Below are positions 51,261 to 61,670 of a stretch of 64,000 bases of DNA, one piece after another; position 1 is the stretch's first letter; the number at the start of each line of letters is the position of its first letter. The notes under the pieces were generated by a model. The model did no database searches. It was not told the origin of the DNA and saw only the letters and a program-made list of their open reading frames with translations. The position numbers were made by a program, and so were the translations under genes. The stretch is from NCBI GenBank assembly GCA_956465555.1, contig OY101116.1, positions 434,001 to 498,000 on the forward strand, read 5' to 3'. The stretch is from Nitzschia sp. pyKryTriq1 (Eukaryota > Bacillariophyta > Bacillariophyceae > Bacillariales > Bacillariaceae).

Positions 51261-54163
51261 CTAGCAAACAGGTCGCACACGGATCAGTTTATTTTCGACA
51301 TGGATGTTCGCGTCGAAGAAATCGTTGCTTGGCACACATTCAACGACGTTGCCTTCGTCTCCCTCGATTTCCCTGCCGACATCTGTGTGGTAAATGACAA
51401 TGACAACACTCCCAGCACAAAATGCTTTGAGCTTGCCCATGACCAATGCCTTCGATCGGGGATCCAGCGGCGCCATAGTTTCGTCGACCAACAACACGTG
51501 CGGGCACTTGTCCTTTAGGAAAACTGTTCGAGTCAACTCTACTTTGCTTCGTTGTCCACCAGACATGTCGCTGAACCAATCTTCTTTCTCTTCAACAAGC
51601 TCGTTCATGATACCAAGTATAGTCTCTTCTGCTTGCCCTAAGTCATTGGACTCGTTCTTGTCCGCAGCTGACTGAGCAAACTCAAGAGAATGAAGTTCTT
51701 CCGCCACTCGTCTAATACGCCGTTGCAATTCGTCACCGGAGCATGTCTCTGTGACATGCTCTTGATAGATCCAATCGATTGGCTTTGTATAGAGTGGCCA
51801 ATAGAAGCTTTGACTGATCTCTACCACATGGGAAGAAGGCATGGTAATGGAGAGCCGTGGATGTGTTTCATTTACTGCAGGAAGTTTCGGAGGTTCTGAT
51901 ACAACTACTTCATCATCGTCTGCACTGCTCTTCTCCATTTCCTCGTCCGCAGCCTCACAGGATAGCTCTCGATCTATATCGTCCGTCTCGATGATTGCTT
52001 CGTTGGGCGTTGAGAGGACAATGCTGGAAGGCAAATCGATGCTCCGTTCGTTGGTATCGCAACTCATCAACACCCTAAATAGCGTGCTCTTCCCGCTGCC
52101 GTTGGCACCAGTCAAGGCGTAAATACCCGCTTGCAGTTCCAAATGGTCCACCCTCACAAAGGCGGTTCCACGAGAATACAAAAGGTTCCGAAGGATGATC
52201 ATGGAATTGTGGGTCTCGGCGGCATGTTCTACAACGGCTGGTGGTGCCACGTTACAATGAATCAGGTTTCGTTCCTTGGCATTGTCCCAAACCTCCGCCA
52301 GTTCTTCCATTTTGTCGATTTGTGTCATCATACGTGCCAGCTCCGCTTCCGACCGTGATTTCATTAGTACCATGTCAACCGCATCTTCAATCGCCCGAGA
52401 AAAGACAAAGACATCGGCGGCAACCAGTTTTCCCACGGCGATCAGGTGCGCCAAGGCACAATCTACTAGCACTGTAAAGACCCAGTTGCGCTGGATAAAT
52501 GCAAAGAACGCTTTTGTACGCGATATGAGATCTTTCACTACTGTCTTCATTTGAACTTGAACTGTCAATTCCTCCCATCTTCGACTCGTGAACTCTGTGG
52601 CCCCAGGACCTATTAGTTATAACATGGCGGAAACAGAGAAAGAAAAATGAGTATGACCGCTGTCGTACGTTCCATTGCTACCCAGAGACGACATGCATGT
52701 ACAGTATATAATGCACAATACGCTTACCAGCTCGCTGGAGCAGCTCCGCATTCTTTATATCAAAGGCTTCAACTTTAGATCTGATGGAGCTAAGCTCTTG
52801 AACTTCTTTTTGCAATTGTTCAATCCTACTTGTCATGTAAGACACTGCTCGCCCCTTGGCCCAATCCGTAAGAAAGATAATGGGGAAAATCTGCACCATC
52901 ATTTTGGGTTGCCGTGCCATGACCATGGGTAGAAGCATCACTTTGGGCAAGCTAAATATTTTTCGATTGAACAACTCGTAGGTAGTCGACACAATCGTAT
53001 CCATGTAATCAGCGTATGCTACAAAATGCAGCGATTAGTAGGTACAACGAGGGAGTGGGGGGAAAGAATGGTGAGACATATTATTCTCGTAAGATTGATA
53101 GAACCAATTGATTCTCGCTGTCGTGCTTACCTTCCGGTGAGGTTGCTGAATGCTCGGCCACAGCTACTAAATGACTATCATGTTCGAACAAGTCGTAAAG
53201 ACGAACCGTTCGGTGAATATCGTCCTTGAAACAGGAAAATGCAAAGGCATTGAGATTTCCATACGCAATGATCTTGACCATGTAAGGCACAGCCGCGTAC
53301 AAAATGAACGGTGCTGCAGTGCGCTGAAATCGTCGCGAATTTTCGAGACGACGATTCATGGCAGACTTGGAGGAGGAGGATGTTGTTATTTTCTCGGCAC
53401 CACCATTTTTGGCTTTCGTTCCTTTGCTACTACTATTCGTCGAGGTGGACGATTGGACGTCCTTGCTTGCGCTCTTTTCTTCTTCGTCGTCGTCTTCGCC
53501 TCCAGAAACATCCATTCTCACCAACATGTTTCGACGGTGCTGTTCCTCTTTCAGAAAGTCAATCCCGAGGTATCCAATACCGCATTGAATATGAAACGTA
53601 ACGAATAGAAGCCTACTGACTTGATATCTCAACAATCCAGGTTCCATTACGAAACGATCCAAAATATCGTAGGCGGCCTGTACTTCCTTGATGGGAAGAA
53701 ACGAGGAAAATCCCTCCGATATCGCCGAGGGAGTGCACCACTGAATCCATTGCAAGAGTTCTCCCGTCGCAACGACGTGTGAAACCCCCAACGAAAGAAC
53801 AGCACTGATAGCGATCAAAATGAGACGGAGAAAATTGAAGTACTGGGGCTGCACCAGACTCTTCCAGGGCAACAAAATCCAATCGGCGTGCAAACAAATC
53901 GGAACCGCGTACGAAAAGAGCTCCACAGCGGCAATCAACTCATAGGACTTGTTCGTGAACGCCAAGAATCCCAGCAAGACTCCAAAGAACCATCTCAGAG
54001 CTAATGGCTCCTGATTCGACGGCAGCGCTGGGATCGTTGTCCGGAACATGAGAACCGAAAAGGCAGCAATACCCAGTTCGTATGGAAACTCGCCCAATGC
54101 GACGCTGCGATTTCGATGCGTCGAAAGGGGAATTCCAAACAAACTTTCCTCTAGCTGCGTCAT
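51261..54163 (-). CDS. ABC transporter with one membrane domain and a divergent ATPase
   Basis: Three exons (54163-53131, 53018-52728, 52609-51261) give 890 residues. The N-terminal half carries about six hydrophobic helices (IAAFSVLMF, WFFGVLLGFLAF, FLRLILIAISAVLSLGVSHV and others), with a Ser/Lys-rich acidic cytosolic insert near residue 230. The nucleotide-binding domain has Walker A GANGSGKST, an acidic insert of about 110 residues, MSGGQRSKVELTR (signature, with Met in place of Leu), HVLLVDETMAPLD (Walker B with catalytic Glu) and VIVIYHTD (H-loop). The Walker A context STLFRVL recalls ABCD (peroxisomal/lysosomal) half transporters, but the signature does not. It would need to pair as a dimer. 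The substrate is unknown. Confidence 0.8.
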
Positions 54164-55137
54164 GTTGCTTGTTTATAGACTACGTATGGTACGTAGTGGC
54201 TGATTGCAATATGCAATCTGTATTGTTCACTACGAGTAGAGAATAGGGGAGTATTGTATTCGTTAGCAATAATGCTTTCGCCATCGTCGGTCATCGGCAC
54301 CACGTCTTGAGAGACGCGAGCGAGATGCGAGGCCTTAATGCTTGAGAAACTCGTCGAAGTTCTCGATACGATACAGTAGACCCACAACAACGGAAGCACG
54401 CACAACGGCACAATACCCGCCAGCAGAAGAGCACAAAGGGGTCATTTGAGTCGTCGTCGTACAGTATGAGATTTACGAGTATCCATACGCATCATACCGC
54501 AGCGGCACCGGTAGAATACCCGGCGGGGGGCAGGCAGGCGAGCGAGCGAAGTACGTCACCAGGTCACCAGTCACCACGCACAAGTGTTGCATGTGCGCGT
54601 GGTCACAGACAGACAGTCAGTCGAATGAATGAGCGATAGCATGGACCCCCGCGGGACCTCGTGATCTGAGGAGCACACGCGCCGATATAAGAAGAGAGAT
54701 GACGAGGATGATTATTGCTTGATGATGATGATTCTTCTTCTTCGAAGAGAGTAGCTACTCTAGTACCGGTAGCTAGACGACTCTCTCTACTACTAGCTAT
54801 AGTATCTCTACTAGTAGTAGAGAGTAGAGAGCTTGGCTAGGAGAGAAACCAGTAGAGTTACCGGGGTATCTGGTCTACTTTGAACTATCATACGGTACAA
54901 GTACTGCACACGAGTACTACGGTCGTCGTCGACTGCCGTAATAGTATCTTAGTATTTGTTGTCGTTAGAAGGAGTACGTGGAGGCTGCTGTAGTGGTCCT
55001 CCATGATAGAAGTAATAGTTCGTAGAGTAGTAGTAAACATATATTAAAGATGCTCTCTTCAATCCTTGTAGTAGCAGGAAGAGATGGTGTTGGATGTAAC
55101 TTCTTGTAATGATGAAGGTGATCATCATGATGCTTCC
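54164..55137. other. 970-bp spacer with an inverted repeat
   Basis: Contains the ACCGGTAGAATACC word at about 54506, the hairpin at 54783-54824 and CGGTACAAGTACTG at about 54892. No supported gene. Confidence 0.4.
54783..54824. repeat. Perfect 14-bp inverted repeat with 14-nt loop
   Basis: Arms CTCTCTACTACTAG (54783-54796) and CTAGTAGTAGAGAG (54811-54824). The arm sequence belongs to the CTCTAGTAGAG word family seen in other spacers. It could form a hairpin or be a short element end. Confidence 0.75.
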
Positions 55138-56010
55138 TCATTGTAGTTGACCAAAGAAGAATTGACGTAAAAAGTTGGTGCACTGGCGGTACGCCGAAAG
55201 TTGTGGTTCATCTCCTCGCTCAATTTCTTCCATGTCACTCCAAAAGGCATGACCAACTCCATCATATATTTGGATATCATTCTCAACCTGAGCAGCATTG
55301 AGCGCCTCTTTGAATTTCTCCAACAATGGCATGGGAAATTGGACGTCGTCTCGGCCAAAGATGCCGCACACTGGGGCTTCTAGTCGCTTCAAATCCTCCA
55401 CACTGGAGACGGGACTACCATAACACACAACAGTAGCGGCAGAAGGCCGTCTTTCTATCGTATATCGAAGGGCCTTTCCACCTCCATAACAAAACCCCAT
55501 AACCGCAACTTTTGTTGTAGAGTCGATCAAATCATTCTTGGAGAGATATTCGCAGACAGTATCCAGATCCTTGTTGACTCGATCTTGTGGAGTCGTCAAC
55601 GCCAGCCATATTGCCTTGGGAATAAACTCAGTCGATGTTCCGCGAAAAGTGTCCGGAGCCACCACAAGACAACCCAGGTCCTCTGCCAAGCCTTGGGCCT
55701 TTTGTCGAATCGACGGGCTCAAACCGAAGAACTCGTGAATCAATATCAGGACGGGAAGCTTCTGTTGTTTTGTCGATGGTCCTTTCAAGCTTGGTTTCGC
55801 AACAAAGGCGAGGATCTCGGCTTTGTCTTCATTGGTGGGTATGCGTGTGTTGGCGATCTCTTCCAGGGGCGTGAATTTCATGGGGGGAGAAAACATGTGT
55901 TCTACGGCATGGATGACAGAGGACGTCCATGTCGAGGCGGTAAGCCCCGCTGCATGGGGAAGAATCATAGCAGCGAACAATAACAACACTCTGCATATCC
56001 ACGAAACCAT
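55138..56010 (-). CDS. Secreted or organellar dienelactone-hydrolase-family protein
   Basis: An intronless ORF of 290 residues. A hydrophobic N-terminus (ICRVLLLFAAMILPHAAG) is a probable signal peptide, so the enzyme enters the ER and is secreted or routed onward. The alpha/beta-hydrolase fold of the DLH family is clear. VLILIHEFFGLSPSIR is the oxyanion-hole region. VAVMGFCYGGGKA carries the Cys nucleophile (about residue 174), IFGRDDVQFP the acidic residue (about 221-222) and YDGVGHAFW the His (about 254). DLH enzymes open unsaturated lactones, but many relatives act on other esters. The mature length (about 265) is near that of bacterial DLH (236) plus an N-terminal extension. Substrate unknown. 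Confidence 0.88.
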   Translation of the reverse strand: MVSWICRVLLLFAAMILPHAAGLTASTWTSSVIHAVEHMFSPPMKFTPLEEIANTRIPTNEDKAEILAFVAKPSLKGPSTKQQKLPVLILIHEFFGLSPSIRQKAQGLAEDLGCLVVAPDTFRGTSTEFIPKAIWLALTTPQDRVNKDLDTVCEYLSKNDLIDSTTKVAVMGFCYGGGKALRYTIERRPSAATVVCYGSPVSSVEDLKRLEAPVCGIFGRDDVQFPMPLLEKFKEALNAAQVENDIQIYDGVGHAFWSDMEEIERGDEPQLSAYRQCTNFLRQFFFGQLQ

Positions 56011-56589
56011 TTCGAGATTGGGCTATTGCTGTGTTGTATTCGCAGAAGATTTGTAAGTTGTAAGTACAATTGCGTACCGGTACATATACGAAGTACAGTA
56101 CAAGTATAATGAAGTATTACCGGTACTGCAAGTACCATGAGGGTAGTCCCTACCGGTAACCGGTACAACACAGACGGTACGGTAGTGGTGACAAAAATAT
56201 CTGCGCCCGAAGAATAGACTAAGCCTCTCACACGCACTTCATCAGGAGCAAAAATAAGCTACTACTACTCATTGCTCTCGACCGTCAGGGTTGTAACTAA
56301 ATTTGACAGTGCACTTTTTCGCTGCTTTACGATATACTAGCTAGTATTAGTAGTAGTAGAGAGAGAGAAAGAGAGCGCGCAAGGACTCGAAGTGGAAGGC
56401 TCTCGAGAAGTCTTGCTCGTAGATCAAATAATTCTATAGCTCTAGTCGAGTATCTACTACTTTGCCTATGATTATTTTCCTATAAGAGTCCCCAAACAGT
56501 AGCAAGAGTCCCCAAACAGTAGAGATAACAGCAATAGAAAAGCAATTTTTAAATTACTTTGGAGGAGTCTTTAGATTGACCGATATTAT
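56011..56589. other. Spacer with GTAC words and a 20-bp tandem repeat
   Basis: Between 56074 and 56190 there are several ACCGGTAC/GTAC words (for example ACCGGTAACCGGTAC near 56152). A 20-bp direct repeat lies at 56484-56523. No gene. Confidence 0.45.
56484..56523. repeat. Direct tandem repeat, 20-bp period, two copies
   Basis: AAGAGTCCCCAAACAGTAG at 56484-56502 and again at 56504-56522, identical. Confidence 0.9.
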
Positions 56590-58275
56590 TTATCTGTGTT
56601 TCATTTTCTTCTCTACGTGCATTTCGTTGGGCGACGATGACGCGGGCCTTTTTGCTTCCTCGATAGAGTTCTTTTCAAACGCGCTACCTGATTCTGAGCT
56701 TCCCATGCTGCCGCTCAAGCTTGAGGACGCTTCTCGGGGCAAGGTATCATCGTTGGAGCCGGAGCCACTGGTTGGGTCGTTGGTTGTAGTATCCACACCT
56801 CCTGCATCCGTAGACCCGGAAGGAGATTCAGTTGAATTCCTGAAGTCACTAACGACTGGTAGATTTTGTTGACGTTGAAATGGTGCCACGTACTGATGCT
56901 GAGGCGCCATTCTGCCTCGTCGATCTTGGTTCCCATCCTGGGGCCTTCCGTTGGTCCCGCCAGAAGAGCTTTCGCTCGGTCCAGAGGAGTCGCCGGAGCC
57001 GATGGTCTCACTGGATGAGTTCCATCCTGCCCCTCCACTTGCACCAGACCCAGCGCTTCCTTCATATGAGGACGATTCATTCTCATTGGATGCTTCATTG
57101 GATGCAGACGAGTCGTGTTGATCGTTTTTGCTGGGGGCATTGTTGTTGGCGTCCGATGAGTTTCCACCCGGATCACTGATTTCGAGAACAGCAAGAAGCC
57201 ACTTAGACATCTCGTCTCCTTCTGTGTCGAGAGGCCGTCGGCGAAGCAACTCTGTCCACCGCCTTTGTCTATCCACTTCGTCGTCGTTGCTGCTGTCGAC
57301 AATAGTCTCAGGATTTTGTCCAGTTCTGCGCTGGAAAACCAGGTTTTTCATTGGCGCCTCGTCACTTCGCTGCCCACCTCCTTGCTCAGAATCTCTCTGC
57401 TCAAAAGGGTTGCGTGGTGCATCACCATCCTGGCTACGAGGGCGATCGTGTTGGTGTCTTCTTCTTGAGGGCAGTTGCGATGCATCAGCGGCAGAAGCGT
57501 GGTTGTTGCCATTCGAATGTGGCTGCGATTTTCGCTCCTTTCCCTTGGAAATGGCCATGCCACCGCCATGCTCGTGTCGCTGACGGAAGTTCCGTTTGGC
57601 AACAGGAATACCGCAGACCAGACAGTAGGCAAACTTCACTCCCTCATTCCTGCACTGCGGGAATGAACAGAGGAGGTTCTCACCGTGCCTCACATCCCGT
57701 GCGATTTCAAATACCGCTGACTGTAACCGACAAGAGCAAAGTGAGAATCAATGTTATAAGACCGGTTCAAAATACCACCATGCCTCGAGTAAAGGAAGAA
57801 AGCTACTTACAGTTGAGTTGTGCTCCGGAGGCATGGCTCGAGCTCTGCATGGAACGATAGAATAAGTCCCTGGCATGGCTTTGTCGGAATGATTCTTTTT
57901 GTGGTGATCTTTCTCACTAGATCGATGTCCGCTCTTGCCATGGTCCTTGCTGTGCACTGCTGCGTGGCAGTTGGGTGGACTTGAATGGTTCGCAGTGTTC
58001 TCTGTTCCGGACCGCTGCTGTGCAGCTTGCTGCAGTCCCAAATGTTGAAGAAGCAACTGACCAGCAGCTTCAGCGGTGGAGTTCATGGTATGATGAGGCT
58101 GATGACCGTGTATTTGGGCATTCGATCTAGATGCAACGTCATGGTGCCCTGAGGCCAACCCCGATGATATCGCGCTAAGGAGCTGTGAGGCAAGTTGAAA
58201 ATTTACGGTCAAACCGTTAGTCCCAGCCCCCATTGCACCACTGTTTCCGCCATCTCTGTCGTTGTTTTGATTCAT
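56590..58275 (-). CDS. C4H2-motif protein, unknown function, disordered
   Basis: Two exons (58275-57811, 57720-56590) give 531 residues. The N-terminal 155 residues are rich in His, Gln, Ser and Asn with short helical Ala/Leu stretches (ASQLLSAISSGLASG; AAGQLLLQHLGLQQAAQQ). Just after the exon join, a compact motif has C-x4-C-x9-C-x2-C-x12-H-x-H spacing, from CSFPQCRNEG through FAYCLVCGIPVAKRNF to the RHEH end. It is a candidate zinc site. The remaining about 330 residues are Ser/Gly/Asn-rich and disordered, with RQRRWTELLRRRP a lone ordered-looking helix. I do not know a named family. The motif looks like one that recurs among diatom hypothetical proteins, but I cannot verify that here. Confidence 0.6.
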
Positions 58276-60545
58276 TGCTTCTGTCTTCTTTGTATTGTTG
58301 TTGCTAGTTTAGTCGTTGTTGTTGCTGGTCCTATTCACTGTTATTAGAAGACAAACTTTGGAATGACATGAACAACAACGTGTATGCGTGTGTTTTCGGC
58401 GTTTTTTATCGTATTAGATGAGTTTTACCGCATGATCATCGCGTTACAACCCTCTTGTGCGTGCAGTACCGGTACTGTCTGTAGCCCAGTTGTTCGGTTC
58501 TTGCACGTTGGTGACCCTCGATTTCAGCATCATCGACAACTCCGTTCCGCAGAACACATCCCCGGAATCCTGAAAAGCTGCTTATGGCACCGCTGATCAG
58601 TGACGTCGGATTTAACAAACGCGAATCTACAATAATTAAATCCAATTATATGAAATTACAACACATAAGGTGATTCTCACATCCAGCTCTTTACAGTACA
58701 GTACTGCATGATGCTGACGAGCGCGAGCAGACGGAGCAGATGGTAGATGCTTCCGGTTCTCTGAGATGCATGATGAATGATGACGCGAAACCGCGTGGGC
58801 CACGCGCGAGCACACCACAGAAGGCAGCACGCCTACCTTGCTGTGTCACCTCTGAATGAGTTTAAATTGCTCGACGTACTGTTCTCGTAAAGTACAGTAC
58901 TGGTCCTTTACTCGTATTCTGGTTCGCTCTTCGCCCCTCCCCGCCAGAGAACAGAGAACCCTACCCGCCGTCCGTACGTAGTACCGGTAGGTACGTACCA
59001 GCCACATAACTGAACGTTCGTACCGGTACACGCCACTGTCACGCCAAGTGCGCGCGTGCATTAGTGTGGTAGAAAATTCTGACTCTTGACTGAAACTGGA
59101 CTGGATTTTCATTCAATCATACAAGTCACCAGTCCATTCAAAAACATTTCCCTATTGAAAGATTTCCCTACAATACGCAATTGTATTTTGAATACCATCA
59201 ACTCTCTCTTCCTTCGGAATCACACGCGCAACAAGCAAAATGACAATGAGGAAAAACATATCATCAAACATCAAATTTTCGGTGCCTGTTTGGCAGTTGT
59301 AGTCTACTTCATCAGAGGCGCAGAATCGGCAGGATTGGCAGGATGTCCCCGATATTATTTATATAGTAGGCAGAATTCTCTTAAGACAAAACTTCAGATT
59401 TAATTAAGGTACTTTTTCTCTGCGAAATTCTCCAGGGAGCTTGCAAATTTCGCCTGCAGATTTTCTCTGGCGAATGCTCCTGGCTATCCCTCACTATCGT
59501 ATTTTTTGCCTCCCGCTACTCCATAGAAATCTCCAAGACCCCTGCTGAATTCACCAGTACATCAGTCAAATCTCTCCAACAATATCATGTCTTCTTCTAC
59601 CATAAAAATAATCAGGCGCCCTCCAGGACCGGTGCCAAATGCGCACGAGTCCTACCAGTCCAATTTGTAAGCACCGGTCCTTTTCTTACTGTATCATTAG
59701 GACCACCGGTGCCAGACCACTCTTTTTCACGAAACCACATATGTACGTAGAATAAGTGTGGATAGCACGCTGCAACCTAGAGATGGTGAATCGGTCACCT
59801 CACTCTAATTCACAATCAACAGCGAGCCATTAGGACCTTTTAAGAATTCGAGGCCCCTATGGGGGCCTCGAGGGGCCTCGAAAAAAACGTTAGAGGCCCC
59901 TACTATAGGGGCCTCGAAAGGGGGGCGATCGGATTGGCGTAAAGCTGGTATTTATGTGTTATTTTTACCCGACTAAATGCTCACTTGTTAATTCCCGCTA
60001 AACGTGTACCGGTACAAGTGGAAGTGAGCGAGACAGAGGCAGTGTGCAACGACTTCTCACTCACTCCTGGAAATAACGGGATTCAATTCATGATTGGCGC
60101 TCGGAACTATGGATACTGCTTCCAACACGCGTGGTGGGTATGTTGTGATTATGGCGCACGGAATAACACGAAATATCACTTGTGGTACTGTACTCAAATC
60201 GTCGTAGAGGCTACTCGGGTTCGCATCACGGTAAAAGCACGACATAATAACTGGTGTCTACCACCTTAATTCTAAATACCGGTACTTCTACTTCTAGTAC
60301 CTGGTACGGGACCGCATGCTGGGTCCGTCCACGCATAGCTGGTTTAAAAGTGTACCATTAGGGCATGGTACCTGGTACTTCAAGCGATGATTCCGGATTC
60401 CCAGCTATAGATAATGTAGACCTACCGTACCGGGAGCTCTGGAGTGGAGAGTCAAGGTACACTGAAGAGACTACGTTCGTACTAGCTACTAGTAGCAACG
60501 GCCGGCGGCTACCAGGAGCAGATTTCTTTACTATATGCCTCCCTC
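58276..60545. other. 2.3-kb gene-poor stretch
   Basis: Rich in short palindromes: ACCGGTACTG near 58468, CGTACGTAGTACCGGTAGGTACGTACC near 58973-58999, ACCGGTGC inverted pairs at 59620-59715, the GAGGCCCC cluster at 59849-59915, and ACCGGTACTTC...GTACCTGGTACGG near 60278-60310. A 94-codon ORF (59985-60269) begins at TTG and is unsupported. No RNA gene recognised. Confidence 0.4.
59849..59915. repeat. GAGGCCCC/GGGGCCTC palindrome cluster
   Basis: Five copies of GAGGCCCC or its complement in 67 bp, forming two near-perfect palindromes (59849-59870; 59893-59915) with a half copy (59871-59880) between. Strong cruciform or hairpin potential. Confidence 0.8.
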
Positions 60546-61670
60546 TTAGAAAAATGCAGGGAGTTCGGGGCTAACACCGGAGGAGAAGTAAGGGTGCTGC
60601 AGGGCTTGTTCCGCGGATATGCGCTTCTCAGGGTCCAGAGCTAACATCTTGGAAAGAAGGTCAAATCCATTGCCATCCAGAAAAGTTTGCCGAAAATGAG
60701 GAGGGGCATTGACTGGGAATTTTTTCGGGAGCTGGATTTCTTTGGAGGTTTTCCAGCGGAAGATACCAGCACCGGGCAATTTCGAAAAGCCGGGCCAAGT
60801 CTCTTCCGTTGGAACACCGACCATGGCAAAGATCTTATCAATCTGATCTAATTCGCCTTGCCCCTGCATAATCGCCTCTTGGCAAATCAACTCGCCAAAG
60901 ATACATCCAAGACTCCAAACGTCAACGGTTGGACCATATTTTGCCTCGCCAAACAAGAGCTCTGGTGCTCTATACCAAAGCGTTACGACCAACATCGTTA
61001 ATGCTCGAGGGGGGTCTTGATAACGTCTAGCCAAGCCAAAATCGCAGAGTGCTACTCTCCCAGATTTATGCACTAAAATATTGGAGGTTTTCAAGTCTCG
61101 GTGCAAAAACCATTTCTCGTGCATATGGCTGGTACCCGCTAGGATCTGTCTCATTGTCCCCTTTAATTCCGATTGTCGCAAGACGTTTGGGTATTGTCGC
61201 TTTTGCTTGATTGCCTCTTGCAAATCCAATTCAAAAAAATCCATCACCATGAATACCTTGTCGTCGCCACTTCCGACTACCATTTCCTTGACCGAAACGA
61301 TACACTCGTGATTGAGGGCTAAAAGAACGCTGATCTCTCGTAGTGCCGTGACAGGGAATCCTTGATTTTTTTGCTGGTCCGAGTCGAACTTGATTTGTTT
61401 GAGAGCTACAATTTCTTTGGTTGCCAGGTCGCGTGCTTTCCAAACGACGCCGTACGTTCCCTCGCTCACTCGTGCCAATCGCTCGTAGATATCATACACG
61501 CGTCGACATCCTTGGAGAAGTGGATTGTGTCTGGGGAAGCGTGGCGTTTCTTCTGCAGTCTTGTCCGGCCGTCGTCTGGCAACAAGGGAGGAATGGGAGG
61601 CTGCGCGATCCTTGCTTTTACGATCGGTTTCCTCGTCGGAGCTCGAATCCCATCGATCTCGTTTCGGCAT
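60546..61670 (-). CDS. CDK11: Cyclin-dependent kinase CDK11 (PITSLRE type)
   Basis: From the ATG at 61670 (MPKRDRWDSSSDEE) the protein has 374 residues. A short charged N-terminus is followed by GCRRVYDIYERLARVSEGTYGVVWKA, the characteristic CDK11 entry. The catalytic Lys is at about 91 (ALKQIKF). The PITSLRE helix is present as FPVTALREI (about 105-113). LHRDLKTSNILV, CDFGLARRY and TMLVVTLWYRAPEL (T-loop Thr about 225) follow, as do VDVWSLGCIFGELI and DQIDKIFAMVGVPTEETWPGF. The kinase pairs with L-type cyclins in pre-mRNA splicing and transcription. The long arginine/serine N-terminus of animal CDK11 is missing, so the protein is near the p58 isoform in form. A farther frame to 61937 begins in GTAC-rich spacer and is not favoured. 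Confidence 0.92.
   Translation of the reverse strand: MPKRDRWDSSSDEETDRKSKDRAASHSSLVARRRPDKTAEETPRFPRHNPLLQGCRRVYDIYERLARVSEGTYGVVWKARDLATKEIVALKQIKFDSDQQKNQGFPVTALREISVLLALNHECIVSVKEMVVGSGDDKVFMVMDFFELDLQEAIKQKRQYPNVLRQSELKGTMRQILAGTSHMHEKWFLHRDLKTSNILVHKSGRVALCDFGLARRYQDPPRALTMLVVTLWYRAPELLFGEAKYGPTVDVWSLGCIFGELICQEAIMQGQGELDQIDKIFAMVGVPTEETWPGFSKLPGAGIFRWKTSKEIQLPKKFPVNAPPHFRQTFLDGNGFDLLSKMLALDPEKRISAEQALQHPYFSSGVSPELPAFF

Noticed and set aside
59985-60269. 94-codon ORF beside the GAGGCCCC cluster
   Set aside because: It starts at TTG; the first Met is at codon 36. Trp/Cys-rich composition without a recognisable motif suggests chance.
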